DNA of 64,000 nt from Panopea generosa (GCA_029582155.1 CM055895.1:23184745-23248744); one strand, 5' to 3'. Shown: positions 1-28,584, numbered from the stretch's first letter. Numbers and translations: made by a program. Notes: generated by a model from the letters alone, not told the origin.

Positions 1-495
1 ACATTTCATGTTTTCATAGTGGTCAATCCAATACGTTAATTACAAATCACACGAAGAAATAGAAGTTTAAGGAGAAGAAAGTGAAGAAAGAGATGAAGAA
101 AAGAAGTACAGAAAATATCGAAGAAGAAGTATCAAGAATGAAGAGATCAAAAACTTACAAGTTTAAGAAGTCCTCAAGAAATAAGATAAAGTAGAAAGTA
201 AGAGAATATAGATTGTTTTTGTAAGTTTTAAATGTTGACGTTTCCATTCCATAACTTTAATATAAAATTTAAATATATAGGCGGATTCCTGATTTACAGT
301 CGGTGTCCTTTTTGATAATATCAGAGGTGTTCAACTAATTCTAAAGGTGAGAAGTCCTAGTATAAATCATTCACCATTTTCATTTAAACAGGTTCCTTCT
401 TTAAATACCGGAAATCTCCGTGTATCCGGACACCTCTCCCCCACCCCACACCCCACCACCCCTGCAAATACGCCAATATAGCAATCGTCTAATAC
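1..495. other. No gene recognised; purine-rich tract
   Basis: Positions about 55-210 are strongly purine-rich (GAAGAA-type) on the plus strand. The rest is AT-rich. If the candidate exon at 496-680 is real, further minus-strand exons of that gene could lie here, but none could be recognised. Confidence 0.3.
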
Positions 496-680
496 CTTTG
501 CTGCAAACACCAAGTCCTCTCGCCTTGTCGTAGTTGTAAATAACCGACGCCTCGGAATCTGGACTTCCGTCAGAGAGATAATCACCGGCCCCGGCGGCCC
601 CGCCAGAATGGTAGCTGTCCTCGGAATACCCGTCAGAATAGTTGGACTCCGAATAGTGGTCCCCATTGTCGCCCGATTTT
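496..680 (-). CDS. Candidate internal exon rich in Tyr/Ser/Asp/Gly, gene unknown
   Basis: This 185-bp block is clearly more GC-rich than its surroundings. On the minus strand it is bounded by an acceptor (ATATTTCCAG at its upper end) and a donor (AAAG then GTATT at its lower end). One frame stays open and reads as short tyrosine-serine repeats (HYSES, NYSDG, YSEDS, YHSGG) followed by an acidic stretch. This five-residue rhythm suggests a low-complexity extracellular or matrix-type segment. A second frame is also open and is Thr/Pro/Arg-rich, so the frame is not certain. It could be a distal exon of the SRCR/lectin gene, which lies upstream on the same strand, or belong to another gene. No known domain is recognised. 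Confidence 0.35.
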
Positions 681-747
681 CTGGAAATATTATAATTACA
701 ACAGTGAGTTTTGTTATCATAAAAAAAATGTTTCAAATCAACTCAAG

Positions 748-1187
748 TAGTTTCAGCATTCTTTCAGCAGTGTTAAAACTGAACGCCATATATAACTCAG
801 GTTCTGCAGAGACGTTCACTAAGTCCCATTAAATCAACTGCCCATATAAAGACCTAAACAATGCTCCTGTTCTTTATTGCTATAGACCAGAAAGTAGTTG
901 AGTACGGTGCACTAAATGGTGTTACATATGTCGTAAAATTCTACCTGAAGATGGACAATATATGCGCTTCAACAAATAAAACTATGTATAGTTTAAACAT
1001 ATTTTATTTCAAATATTTCGAAATAGGAACGGGCCACAAGTTCTTCTTGCAAGATTAGGCTCTCCCCCTACAAGTAACACATTTACAGTGTGTAACAAAA
1101 CAAATTACATGTTTATGCAAATGTAAACAATTATAAACATACAGTTGGTGATTGAGTGAGAGGAAGAAAGAGAGGGTGGGAAAAGGG

Positions 1188-1232
<45 letters not shown>

Positions 1233-1370
1233 TAAGAAGTATTTGATTATATTTTCTTGTCTCCCTTATGACAGGCATTCTTAGATATCATAAATTTGTG
1301 TTTGAACAGGACATACTAGCACACAAATGGTGTATATTTTTAACTTAATATATAATATATCTAAACTCAT
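748..1370. other. AT-rich intergenic or intronic stretch
   Basis: No coding exon or known repeat is recognised here apart from a GA microsatellite near 1191-1225. Confidence 0.3.
1191..1225. repeat. (GA)n microsatellite
   Basis: An uninterrupted GA dinucleotide run of about 35 bp, followed by an impure GA-rich stretch. Confidence 0.9.
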
Positions 1371-1415
1371 TTATTATTTATAATCATTATTATTATGATT
1401 ATTATTATTATATGA
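1371..1415. repeat. ATT/TAA microsatellite, probable LINE 3' tail
   Basis: A run of TTATT and ATTATT units with interruptions. It lies just beyond the C-terminal remnant of the minus-strand LINE, where a 3' simple-repeat tail is expected. Confidence 0.55.
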
Positions 1416-1509
1416 AAATCTATGGGTATCTTTAATAAAGTTATGGACAGCATCTACAATAGTTATGTTATCTTCTTTAGATATAGTTTCACTTCCACTC
1501 AATAGTAGA

Positions 1510-1869
1510 TTAATATTTAATGGATGTTATGCTCGTTTTGTTTGGAACAAGACCCAGTTTTTGATTGCTATATCTAGGACATTTAAAGAAGTAGTGTTCA
1601 GCATCTTCTATAACCTCTTGACACTCACAGAACGGGGATGGCTGCAGATGATTTCTACAAAGATCGGCAATTAGATTACTACAGTTGTTTCTAAGCCTTG
1701 CATGATAAACTGAGACACATCGTTTGCCATGAGAATAATATGGTGGTATTTTAAATTTAGTATTTTTGCGTAATGTATTTTTAAGGATTGAAAGTGAATG
1801 CGCTGCTTTTATATTGTCATCAAGCTGATTCCAAAGAGAAATAGAAGAGGGAATGCATGACTTTCGCAT
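1510..1869 (-). pseudogene. LINE ORF2 C-terminal Cys/His domain remnant
   Basis: A 119-residue open segment on the minus strand. It contains SLWNQLDDNIKAA-type sequence, a block around DLCRNHLQPSPFCECQE, then EDAEHYFFKCPRY. The C-x-C...H-x4-C pattern with EDAEHYFFKC is typical of the zinc-knuckle end of Jockey/CR1-like polymerases. It belongs to the decayed element at 1371-4690. Confidence 0.75.
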
Positions 1870-2039
1870 TATCTCTATTCTACAGTATGGAGTAGTATAG
1901 TTATCTCTGTTTCTAAGTGGGTATTCAGTTGTTGCACCAACTAAAGATCATTTATATAACATGGAATATTTAAATGATATACATTATACATAAGGTAATA
2001 TTTTTGAATTTCTCTTCTCTTTCTAAGTGGTTCCCATCC

Positions 2040-3080
2040 ACATTCATTATACAGTTTTTGAATAGATTCTGATCGTGTAAGTCCTGTGACAATTAGTGCT
2101 GCTTCGTTTTGTAGTTTATCTATTGAGTCTGTGAGAATACTCTAGGATTGGACGCACATACGATATAAACATTTGATTGAGTGCATTTCTTCCAATAGTG
2201 AATTTTAAACGTCTCATAATGTGTATTATCTTGGAAGCAGAAAGTTATATGCTTTCAATATGTGTTGACCAATTACCATCATGGCTTAAAGTAACACCAA
2301 GATGTTTATGAGAATTAACAAATTGTAAAGAAATATTTTCAAATATAATATTAGGTAGTTTATCAGGTTTTCTTAAAGACAAGAACATAGATTCAGTTTT
2401 GTTCGGATTAAAATTCACCATCCATTGTTTAGACCATTTAGATATAATATCTAGATCATAGTTTATGATACCTTCAAGATCCTGTGTAGAAGGTGCAGAA
2501 TAATATAAGGAACTATCTTCCGCATACAACCTAGTTAAACTTAATAGTGAATCAGCGATATCGTTAACATATATTAGAAATAACAGAGGTCCAAGGACAG
2601 ACTCTTGGGGAACACCTGCATTTATATACTTAAGAGTTGATTCTGTGGATTGTATAACAACACGTTGGGATCTGTGTTTCAGATCACTTGATAACCAATT
2701 TAGTATTGTACTATATAATTATATGTATTTATGTCAATTTCTTTAAGTTTGAATAAGAGCCTCTGATGCCAGACACGATCAAAAGCATTCGATATGTCAC
2801 AGAATACTATGCAAGAAAAGTGTTTGCTATCAAAGGTTTTGCAGATATGATGATATATGTCTATTAACTGAAATGCTGTTGAATGGTTTGGTAGAAATCC
2901 TGATTTTTATTTATACAATAATGTATTTATCAGAAGAAAGTTGTACATGTGTTTAAAAAGTATTCTTTCAAATATCTTACCACAACAGCTAAGTAAAGAA
3001 ATTGGTCTATAGTTTGAAGCTAGAGACTTGTTGGTGTAACATTTGCTATCTTCCAAACGTCAGGATAAATTGCTTCATTC
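2040..3080 (-). pseudogene. LINE reverse transcriptase remnant
   Basis: Minus-strand pieces give the RT blocks FCDISNAFDRVWH (motif A, near 2775-2815), SVLGPLLFLIYVNDI (motif B, near 2565-2610) and YAEDSSLYYS (motif C, near 2500-2530), followed by thumb-type sequence with NPNKTESMFLS. The piece at 2245-2529 is a continuous open segment. Frames change between blocks and stops interrupt them. Motif C has Glu in place of the first catalytic Asp. Confidence 0.75.
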
Positions 3081-4139
3081 AGAGAGCGGTTAAAAAGTAT
3101 GGCTAAAGGTTTAGAGATTGGTTTTGTTACCCCTTTAAACATCTTATGGCTTATAGAGTCATGGACACATGCTTGATTCATATATTAAGTGTGTTTAAAA
3201 TGTCAGATAAAGGTGCTCAGCCTTTTCTTTGCAAGAAATAAGAAAATCTTTAGTGCCATTTATATTTGTTTTACAAAGAGGTGGAATTGTAGATGAAGAG
3301 TCTGAATTTTAACAAAATGTCTAATAATTTTCCAGAAACCTCTTTATTGTTTAACTGTAAATCGTTTAATGAAATTTCCAGATTATTAAAAAAGTTTTCT
3401 TTAGCTTGTTTTTTATGTTATTCACTTGGTTTCTAGATTGCTTATATTTATATCAATCACTTCCCTTACCTGATTTATTTGCAATTTTCTTTAGTTTATC
3501 CCTTATTTTTAGATATTTGCTAACTTTTAAATCGAACTAAGGCCTGTCGTTTGGACGAACAGTTACTAATTGAGATGGTATGCAAGTTTTAACCATTTCA
3601 ATAAATATATATGTAAATTTGTCACATGCTTTATTAATAGAGCCGTTTATTAAGCAGTCCCAATCATATGATTCAACTTTATCATAAAGGAGATTCAAAT
3701 TTGCTTAATTGTATAACCATATGTATAATTTAGCTCGTACGGGAATGGTAATATCATATATGTTGCTTTATGATCACTTATGTTAGCTGGAACTTCTATA
3801 GTACCAGCATTTCTATATGGCATATCATATGGTACAATGATTAGATCAAGAATGGCTAGATTTCTGGTGGGTTCATTTATAGTATTGATAAGTGAGTTTA
3901 AGGTTTATATATATCTTTCAGGTTATGGAATGATGAGTTAAGAAGGTTTTCATTAAACTCATCTAAGAGGATGATCTTTTTAGAAGTTTCATAGACCTTC
4001 TAAATATTTGCATTTAGGTTATTGAAAAACGTGGTATCTGCAGTTTTGGGACTAAAGAACACACCTAATAGTATATTTTCATTTTTGATTTTGACATTTG
4101 TCCAAATTGATCCGTTACAAAATATTTCCAAGTCATTTC

Positions 4140-4652
4140 GCCTAGAATGAATACCACTAATTGAAACATAAACAAGTACCCCCCCCCCCTCCCCCCCTCC
4201 ATGATTAGAACGGTCCTTTCTATAAAATATATCAAAGTTCTCATTAAGTATTAAAGAGTCATTTGGTATCTGATTATCAAGGTGAGTTTCAGTAAAACAA
4301 AGAATACCATGGTCTAAAAGGTTTTCAACAATAACATTTATCTTATTTCTAATACTTCTAATATTACAATGTTAAATCGAGAGAACATGTGTATTGGTGT
4401 CGGTCCGGAATTGCTCTCTATGTCTCCTGCATTCAAAAGTAGCAGTAATAAAATTATCTTAAAATCAACTTTATCAACAAAATCACTCAAAAGTGTATCA
4501 ACAAGAGAGGTAATTCTAAATATATTGTCTAATAAAATCAGTATACCAAGTTTTGTTAAAGATACTTTGAAAATAAGTGTACAATGTGCCAATATGCTAC
4601 GGCCATTAAATACACCGATGGCGGCTCTCCATGTACTTATATCATTACCCAA
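4140..4652 (-). pseudogene. LINE N-terminus with degenerate 2A-like peptide and endonuclease start
   Basis: On the minus strand a leucine run is followed by NAGDIESNSGP (near 4401-4427). This matches the 2A consensus D-V/I-E-x-N-P-G-P except that the first Pro is Ser (TCC for CCC). After a break, the endonuclease start reads NIRSIRNKINVIVENLLDHG and then FTETHLDN, which holds the catalytic Glu. N-terminal 2A-like peptides are known in some CR1-like and trypanosome LINEs. A poly-C run at about 4178-4200 lies within the endonuclease region. Confidence 0.65.
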
Positions 4653-4699
4653 TGGGTAGTAAAACTAAAGACAGGATCACACAAGGGATCACCATCATG

Positions 4700-5196
4700 C
4701 CATAAACATACACAGAAAAAATACTGAGAATGCCAGCCAGTAGAAGAGAGATGAGAGTAAAAGTAGAGAATTGAGAGATAATCAAGAGAAAATAAAGACT
4801 GTATTTGAGAAACATTATATATGCAAGTTTGAGTCGAATAGGAGTATACTAAAGTTAGTTTCAAAAATATTAAATGGATAAATCAAATTTTTTTTTTTAA
4901 AATAATAAAGAATCTGTCTTGAATAAAGTACGTGTTTTTGTCTCCCTAGGTGTTCAAAAGTCTTAAAGAACACGGATATATATGCATACATATGCAACAG
5001 GCGTAAGCATGTATGTACACACAAACACACAAACCCAAAAACTATGTATCACAGATGTCTGTCTGCAATACCTAGCAAGAAAATATGTTAATGACAGTAC
5101 TGTAAAAGAGAGCATGACAACTCTCCCAGTAGTTATTACAGTTGCCATGATGGTATATTTCGCCTATAAATACTCTACTTTTTGTTGAGTTTATAC
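4700..5196. other. No feature recognised
   Basis: AT-rich sequence with several short open frames on both strands, none with a recognisable domain or splice signals. Confidence 0.3.
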
Positions 5197-5379
5197 TAAT
5201 TTATTTTAGCTCGATTGCGACGAAAGCTCAGAGCGTATATGAACCGCTGTCAAGTCCGTTTCCTCGGTAGAACCAGTACTGAGTGTTGTTTTATGAATGA
5301 CATGGGTTGAGCTTGGGATCGAACCCGCAACCTCTGGCGTGAGCGGCCAACACTCTATTCCATTAGACTACCGCCCGCT
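5197..5379 (-). mobile_element. tRNA-derived SINE, family S1
   Basis: On the minus strand a tRNA-like head reads GGTAGTCTAATGGAATAGAG (A box) and GCGGGTTCGATCCC (B box). It is followed by a body containing CAGTACTGGTTCTACC and an AT-rich tail TAAAATAAATTA. A second copy lies at 6999-7184 and a head fragment at 26441-26503. Confidence 0.75.
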
Positions 5380-5577
5380 TCTTTTTGTGATGAGTATATA
5401 CTTGTAAATTCACTTACCCGTGTATAGAATCCCTGTGTGAAGGCATCCTTATTGAAATTATAGAAATATGTACCAATAAACGTGCAGTCAAAATAACGCG
5501 TCCGAGTTTACTGTCATATGGCGTTGTTATGCCCGTGCGTCTGTGTCGTCACGACGTTACGTCGTTTATCCATTCGG

Positions 5578-5613
5578 AACAACGCTCAATCATTTCCGGC
5601 TTCGAGCGTTGTT
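5578..5613. repeat. Perfect 10-bp inverted repeat
   Basis: AACAACGCTC and GAGCGTTGTT flank a 16-nt loop. No gene context explains it, and it may be chance or a remnant of a larger foldback. Confidence 0.5.
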
Positions 5614-6512
5614 TTAACTTTTACGACGTTAGAATGTTCGCAATACTTGTGTTAGTATGTATTTGACTATGGGTCCTCCATAAAGAAGGAATGACTAATG
5701 CAAACGTCCATCCATGTTGTACTCTTGTTACATAGCATGAGCGTAGCATGGCTGAAAACGATGTGTAGGCACAGTTGTCAGGGGTCCGGGGGTTATGCTC
5801 CACCAATTTTTTTTCAGCTAGACTGCCGTAATTGCGTTTTAAGTTGGAGATTTACCTAAACATCTTTATTCAGTAAAGAACTATCCAAATTACATAAAGT
5901 AAAGGTTGGGGACATATTCTAAAATCGCCATTTTCATAATACGAATAAACGTCTTGGGTCCCTAGGCTGAATATGCACATAAGTGGGGGGTGGGTGATAT
6001 TGTTAATCACGGAGGTTTAGTAATATGCGCGAACGTTATCATAGAAACTAATTCTCTAAAACACTTCAATGTATCTTAATGATCGCAAATATGTGAGTCT
6101 GATTATCCTTAATATTAACATTGAATTCACTATCGTATAGCCAAATATGATAAAACTACTGAGGTGAACGGAAGCACTTTCCTCATACAGAAGTTTTAGA
6201 TGTTCGCATTTTTAATTGATGTTTTTGTACAAAATAAGAATTGCTCTTGCAACAAAATGTCATATCCTTCACATATCATATTTTCAGTCCCTATATATGA
6301 TAATAAAAATAATCAAAATTCTTATTAGATCTACTAAGAGCTGATATGTATAAATATGTCAGGTCTAAAAGGCTACCAATGTGTATTAAATATAATGGTG
6401 TAAATCATGGCCAACTGTTTTTAAGGCCGTTGATTTTATCCATTTGAAAGGCTTAAAATGCATCTTGGATATCAGCAAAACACAGGAAATACATTCTAGG
6501 AGCTTAGAGTTT
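5614..6512. other. No gene recognised
   Basis: Both strands were read for the missing last C-type lectin exon (a W-N-D...C...C-E pattern with flanking splice sites). None was convincing. A good minus-strand donor (ACACGG then GTAAGT) lies just below, near 5419, but no exon with a suitable acceptor and open phase could be attached to it. Confidence 0.3.
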
Positions 6513-6600
6513 TTCGGGGGAACACCCCCACCGCAGACACCTCTAGCATGGTTTGGTTCGGGAGAACACCCCTAACGCAGACACCTCTAGCATGGTTTGG
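6513..6600. repeat. 44-bp tandem duplication
   Basis: Two near-identical 44-bp units start at 6513 and 6557. Each contains GCAGACACCTCTAGCATGG, and the next base run at 6601 begins a third partial copy (TTCG). Confidence 0.85.
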
Positions 6601-6769
6601 TTCGTGCTTCCTGTAAAATCCAACTTTAGCTATGGCACTGATCTATAACCTTATAATATAAATCTGCAATAATACATTTATAAAATCTGCCGACGAAGAC
6701 AATAACGACAGGAATAATGAAAAAAATAAACATACTAATAAAGCAGATAAAAATTGAACCTGAACTTAC

Positions 6770-23967
<17,198 letters not shown>

Positions 23968-24017
23968 CTCAGTGTTGCGGTGATATAACTTATTATCTTA
24001 CGTCTTCATGAAATAAA

Positions 24018-24049
24018 GGCTTTATATACCTCTTCCTTTTATTGCATAA
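24018..24049 (-). promoter_or_regulatory. TATA box and C/EBP-like site of SRCR/lectin gene
   Basis: The minus strand reads GGTATATAAAGCC at 24030-24018, about 55 bp before the ATG. This implies a start site near 23995 and a short 5' UTR. TTATGCAAT at about 24041-24049 resembles a C/EBP element. The TATA call is strong by position. The C/EBP call is a weak sequence match. Confidence 0.6.
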
Positions 24050-24059
24050 GTAATCACAA

Positions 24060-25310
24060 ACAAACAAACAAAAAATAACGAATGTGTGTAATTGAGAACG
24101 TAAGTGTCAGAATCGTGTTTTAGAGTACACAAGTGAAAAAAAAAATCTGAATGACGCGTAATGATTAACAATGAGGTGAAAAAACGGATGTTTGCTCACA
24201 GTTTGGTATGTAATATTTGTAATAAGTCCTTACAACACTGTGTCAAGTGGGGTTGTTGAAGTAGCATTACAGTGATCTTTAGAGCAAACATCAGTCTAGC
24301 TATCCACTGAATGCAATAGCGATGTGACTGTGTAAGTGACTTGATCTCTAACACATTAATTGGCTGTTATTTTGCAACAGCAACTTTAAAGGGACGCGCG
24401 GCAATTTTAAAATTGAGTTTACTCATGCGCCCGTATTTATTCAATATGTACGAATCATACAACGAACTATAACAATAACCATATGGGAAAATCCATCCCA
24501 AAATATTCCAGACTGAAACTGCACATTTAAGAAGTTATCAACATTTTTATGAAGTGTCAGATTTGTTTTGAAAATATAAGTACACAGTTATTTAAAATAC
24601 TTAATGCTTTTTCTAGCATGTTGATAAAAACAGATGCAAATAAAAATTTGCGTTACACGTTTTGTCACTATTAACGCGAATATAAGATATGGTACCCCTC
24701 AACCATTTGCTACAATAACATGTATTCACATTGTCAACATTAGAAACGAATTATAGCCTTGTATATTTACTTTTATGTATAATACACAATTAACAATTCA
24801 TATTTATTATCACTTTGTTAAGATATTTGATTTTTCAGAAATATTGATAAATAAAAACCCCCCATTAAAATCGCCATGTGCCACTTTAAATTGTAACATC
24901 CGGGCAGCATCCGGGAAGGATGCAGTTTTGCACAAATGTGGGCTCTACTATAACTCTGTAAAATACCTGCGCTATTTACCACTGAGTGAAAACTGATTCG
25001 TAAATAACCGGTACATAAATAATATAAGTGAGAATTCTCTGCAATGCATACGCCAATTCTCACATTTAAAACAGGATTTCACCTACTAATACTATTTTTT
25101 TGGTATTTCCAAAATAACGAGTCGGGTTTGGCATGTAACGAAATTGTAGTCCGGATGTATGTTTGCTTAAATAATTAGCGTAGTCTTCATGCCATCGAAG
25201 GCTAACAGACTATCAGTTTATCTAACCGCTCTTTCCAGTGATCTTGAAAGGTAAACCAGTCCCCGAAATTAACAGAAAACATTTCCACTTGAATCAGCGG
25301 TGAAAGAACG
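24060..25310. other. Intergenic, nothing recognised
   Basis: AT-rich sequence upstream of the SRCR/lectin gene. No ORF or repeat could be identified with confidence. Confidence 0.35.
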
Positions 25311-25314
25311 CAAT

Positions 25315-25395
25315 ATCAATCATTACGCGATTGTGGCCGTGCGGAGATTTGAACTCACGATCCCTGGATTGATAGTCAGACGTACCGGCTGTAAA
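25315..25395 (-). mobile_element. tRNA-like SINE head fragment
   Basis: The minus strand reads GCCGGTACGTCTGACTATCA, then GTGAGTTCAAATCTCCG. This resembles a tRNA-derived SINE head with a B box. No intact tRNA acceptor stem could be formed. Confidence 0.45.
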
Positions 25396-25714
25396 GAACA
25401 AAGGTGAAAACAAATTAGTTTTCGTGTAACGTATAATACGTTTTCAGAATACAATCATTTCAAAGAAATCCCGCATTACGGACAACAAAAAATATACCAA
25501 CGTTTCAATCGTTGTTTAAAATGTTATGAAATATAATTGTATCATTTAAATCTACTTGTAAATAACAATAGATGCATAATGGCTGTTCTGATAATAAACA
25601 TAGTTTAAAAGTTGAAAACTAAAAACAAATGCATTTTTGTTATACAAATCCTACAAAAAAACACACAATTTATTTAATAATTTTGTTAAAAAAATTGCAA
25701 AGGCTAAGAATTTC

Positions 25715-25985
25715 TATAGAGTAGAGCGTCCGTCTTGCATGTGGAAGGTCGTGCGGTCGATCTCCGACCGGGTCATACCGAATACTTGAAAAATAGTAAT
25801 TTGCGCTCAGCATTTAGAGGAAATTTCTAGGTCAGGTCGGCCCGGTGTCAGTATAATGTGAGTGCGGAATAATACTCCAGTGTGGCAGCGCTTATAACAC
25901 TCTCTCAAGTAGAGACCGTCGGTATAAAACTGAAAGTAAACGTTAAAGCGACGCTAAACACCATAGAACAACATAAAAAGCGCAA
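25715..25985 (+). mobile_element. SINE-like repeat, family S4
   Basis: It starts with a tRNA-like segment (GTAGAGCGTCCGTCTTGCAT, then GTGCGGTCGATCTCCGACC). The body holds GGTCGGCCCGGTGTCAGTA and CAGTGTGGCAGCGCTTATAA, and it ends AAAGCGACGCTAAACACC. That ending recalls a common molluscan SINE tail (AAAGCGACGTTAAACCCC type, from memory). Single copy in this window. Confidence 0.6.
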
Positions 25986-26440
25986 CGTATTTAAAACGAG
26001 CTTAATCAGCACTTGACTATTAGAAGTGCCACTTAGAATACACTTTACTACGGAGTGCAGCAGGAGTCTTCAGTGACTCGTCGTGGTCAACACAATTTGA
26101 AAATAATAAAGTGTGATTACTTATTATAATACTATATTTTATTCAGAAATCTTCGTTCCTGTATTAATCAAATTATAGCTATGTGTAGGTACGCCGTAAA
26201 ACCAAAAATAATTAATTCACGAGTGAACTTTGCAATTGGGTATACGTTCTCAATCTATGACTCATGTATGCACAAATTCAACTCTTATAAGTAGATTTCG
26301 ATGGACACACTGAGCTTCGTAGTAGGACTAAATGGAATAGAAAAAAAAACATATTAAAATATACCACTAAAACACAAACAGAACGTTCAAAGTAGTCTGC
26401 CCCAGTCCTTGACACCTCTCGATATACCCCTAATGAAAAA

Positions 26441-26503
26441 GCCGGGGCGGTAGTGTAATGGATAGAGTGTCGGTCGCTCACGCATTACGTTGTGGGTTCG
26501 CTC
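26441..26503 (+). mobile_element. SINE family S1 head fragment
   Basis: GGGGCGGTAGTGTAATGGAT then AGAGTGTCGGTCGCTCACGC and GTGGGTTCG match the tRNA-like head of the copies at 5197-5379 and 6999-7184. The body is missing. Confidence 0.65.
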
Positions 26504-27371
26504 ATCTTGTTTCACATATCATTTCCTTTCAAATTTTGTATGGACTAAGCTTTTGAAGAACTTATTTTAGTTATAGAAGAATGAAATAAGAAGTATCTGT
26601 TTTCTCATAGCATTTCCATGTAAAGTAAAAGTCAATGGTATGGGTCCCAACGGACCCTTGCCCCTAATTTCAAGCAGACTCCTTACATACTTGTATGTGA
26701 AAAACACTCATACAGCAAAAACTGAAAATTACAATCTTATGTATCACGGTGGTATAACGTACACCGGATATTGCCCTAAAGTGATGAGATTTTTTTTCTC
26801 AAATTTAGCATGACTTTTGTCAACAAGCGGTATTCAAACCTAATTATCTAGTGTGTTTTTTGTGTGACTACAACATAAACTGTCTATGTGATTAATAAGA
26901 ACAGAACAGAACATAAATTTTGTTAGACTTATACATACAGTATCTCGTCGAAACATATACATATATACAAATTAAATATACACGTGAAAGATCCGGCCCG
27001 CACACAAACTATTACTTTTTTTATTCAGGCAAATAATAATATTAAAAAGTAACTGATGTGCAAATGCTTTACAACACGGAAAATCACTCAAATACTGAAA
27101 TGGTGAAACTTGCGATTCTGTCAACCGTATCATTTTATAATCGGGTGCTATGTGCACAATTTCCTCTATATCGCCTTATATGTCATGCTGTGCAAATTCT
27201 GTATCAAACAGTTTAGTAAATTAGACACATAGAAAAAGTTTGCCTAATTTCAGGGTTGTATCTAATAAAATGGGCGTGCAATAGGATTATTTAAAACGAA
27301 AATCGGCGTAGTACTTGGTTTTGCATTTATGTGCACTGGGTATTGATCTGTAACAGATTATACTGTATAAG
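26504..27371. other. Intergenic, nothing recognised
   Basis: AT-rich, with only short open frames lacking domains. It leads into the minisatellite. Confidence 0.35.
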
Positions 27372-28548
27372 TCATCACTATAATTATCATCATTGTCATC
27401 CCTATTGTCATCACCATTGTCATCACCATAGTCGTCAACATTGTCATCACCATTGTCATCACCACTGTCATCACCATTGTCCATCACCATCGTCCATCAC
27501 CATTGTCATCACCATTGTCATCAACTTTGTCATCACCATTTTCATCACCATAGTCGTCAACATTGTCATCACCATTGTCCATCACCATTGTCACCACCAT
27601 AGTCGTCAACATTGTCATCACATTGTCATCACCATTGTCCATCACCATTGTCATCACCATTGTCAGCCCCATTGTCCATCACCATCGTTCATCACCAATG
27701 TCATCACCATTGTCCATCACCATCGTTCATCACCGTTGTCATCACCATTGTTCATCACCATCGTTCATCACCATTGTCATCACCACTGTCATCACCATAG
27801 TCGTCAACATTGTCATCACCATGTCCATCATCACTGACATTACCACTGTCCATCACCATCGTCCATCACCATTGTCATCACCATCGTCATCACCATTGTC
27901 AATCACCATCGTTCATCACCATTGTCATCACCATTGTCCATCACCAACGTCCATCACCATTGTCATCACCATTGTCATCACCATTGTCCATCACCATCGT
28001 CCATCACCATTGTCATCACCATTGTCCATCACCATTATCTGTCATCACGATGGTCGATCCCAACAGTCGGCACCATAGTCATCACCATAGCCATCACTAT
28101 AGTCATCACCAAAGTCGTCACCATAGTCGTCACCATTGTCATCATCATTGTCGTCACCATAGTTATCACCAAAGTCGTCACCATAGTCGTCACCACAGTC
28201 GTCACCATAGTCGTCACCATTGTCATCATCATTGTCCATCACCATTGTCATCACCATTGTCCATCATCATCGTCCATCACCATTGTCATTACCATTGTCC
28301 ATCACCATTATCTGTCAACACGATAGTCGATCCCAATAGTCGTTACCATTGTCATCACCATAGCCATCACCATAGTCATCACCAAAGTCGTAACCATAGT
28401 CGTCACCATTGTCATCATCATTGTCGTCACCATAGTCACCTCCATTGTCATCACCATAGTCTTCACCATAGTCATCATCATAGTCGACATCAGTGTCCAT
28501 CACCATAGTCATCACTATTGTCGTCACCACAGTCATCACCAGTCATTA
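27372..28548. repeat. CACCATTGTCAT minisatellite block
   Basis: About 1.18 kb of 12-bp units (CACCATTGTCAT and variants CACCATAGTCGT, CACCATCGTCCAT with one extra base). Longer blocks recur internally: the segment with TCGATCCCA is seen near 28050 and again near 28328. It abuts the 65-bp satellite. Open frames rich in His, Ser, Pro or Asp on both strands are by-products of the period. Confidence 0.95.
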
Positions 28549-28584
28549 CAATCAGCCAATCCCATCCACTTCATGTGCCTACCG

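Larger units (their letters stand above)
1371..4690 (-). mobile_element. Decayed CR1/Jockey-like non-LTR retrotransposon
   Basis: A LINE lies on the minus strand, about 3.3 kb long. In order it shows an N-terminal leucine-rich segment with a 2A-like motif (near 4401-4427), an AP endonuclease start with FTETHLDN (near 4240-4330), reverse transcriptase blocks (near 2040-3080) and a Cys/His-rich C-terminal domain (1510-1869). The reading frame is broken repeatedly by stops and shifts, so the copy is dead. The RT catalytic box reads YAED instead of YADD. Its downstream end is an ATT/TAA-type microsatellite near 1371-1415, a common 3' tail in CR1-like families. The exact 5' end is not defined, and no target-site duplication was identified. 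The clade call rests on the 2A motif and RT style and is an inference. Confidence 0.75.

Noticed and set aside
5340-5379. tRNA gene on the minus strand
   Set aside because: It is the head of a SINE family with another copy at 6999-7184. The cloverleaf is incomplete.
5410-5620. Final C-type lectin exon (a W-I-N-D-V string on the minus strand near 5550-5575)
   Set aside because: An in-frame stop follows at once, no acceptor of the right phase lies upstream, and the expected cysteines are absent.
27331-28508. Open frames rich in His, Ser, Pro, Ile and Asp across the minisatellite, up to 232 residues
   Set aside because: The 12-bp unit is a multiple of three and lacks stops in several frames on both strands, so the frames are by-products of the repeat.
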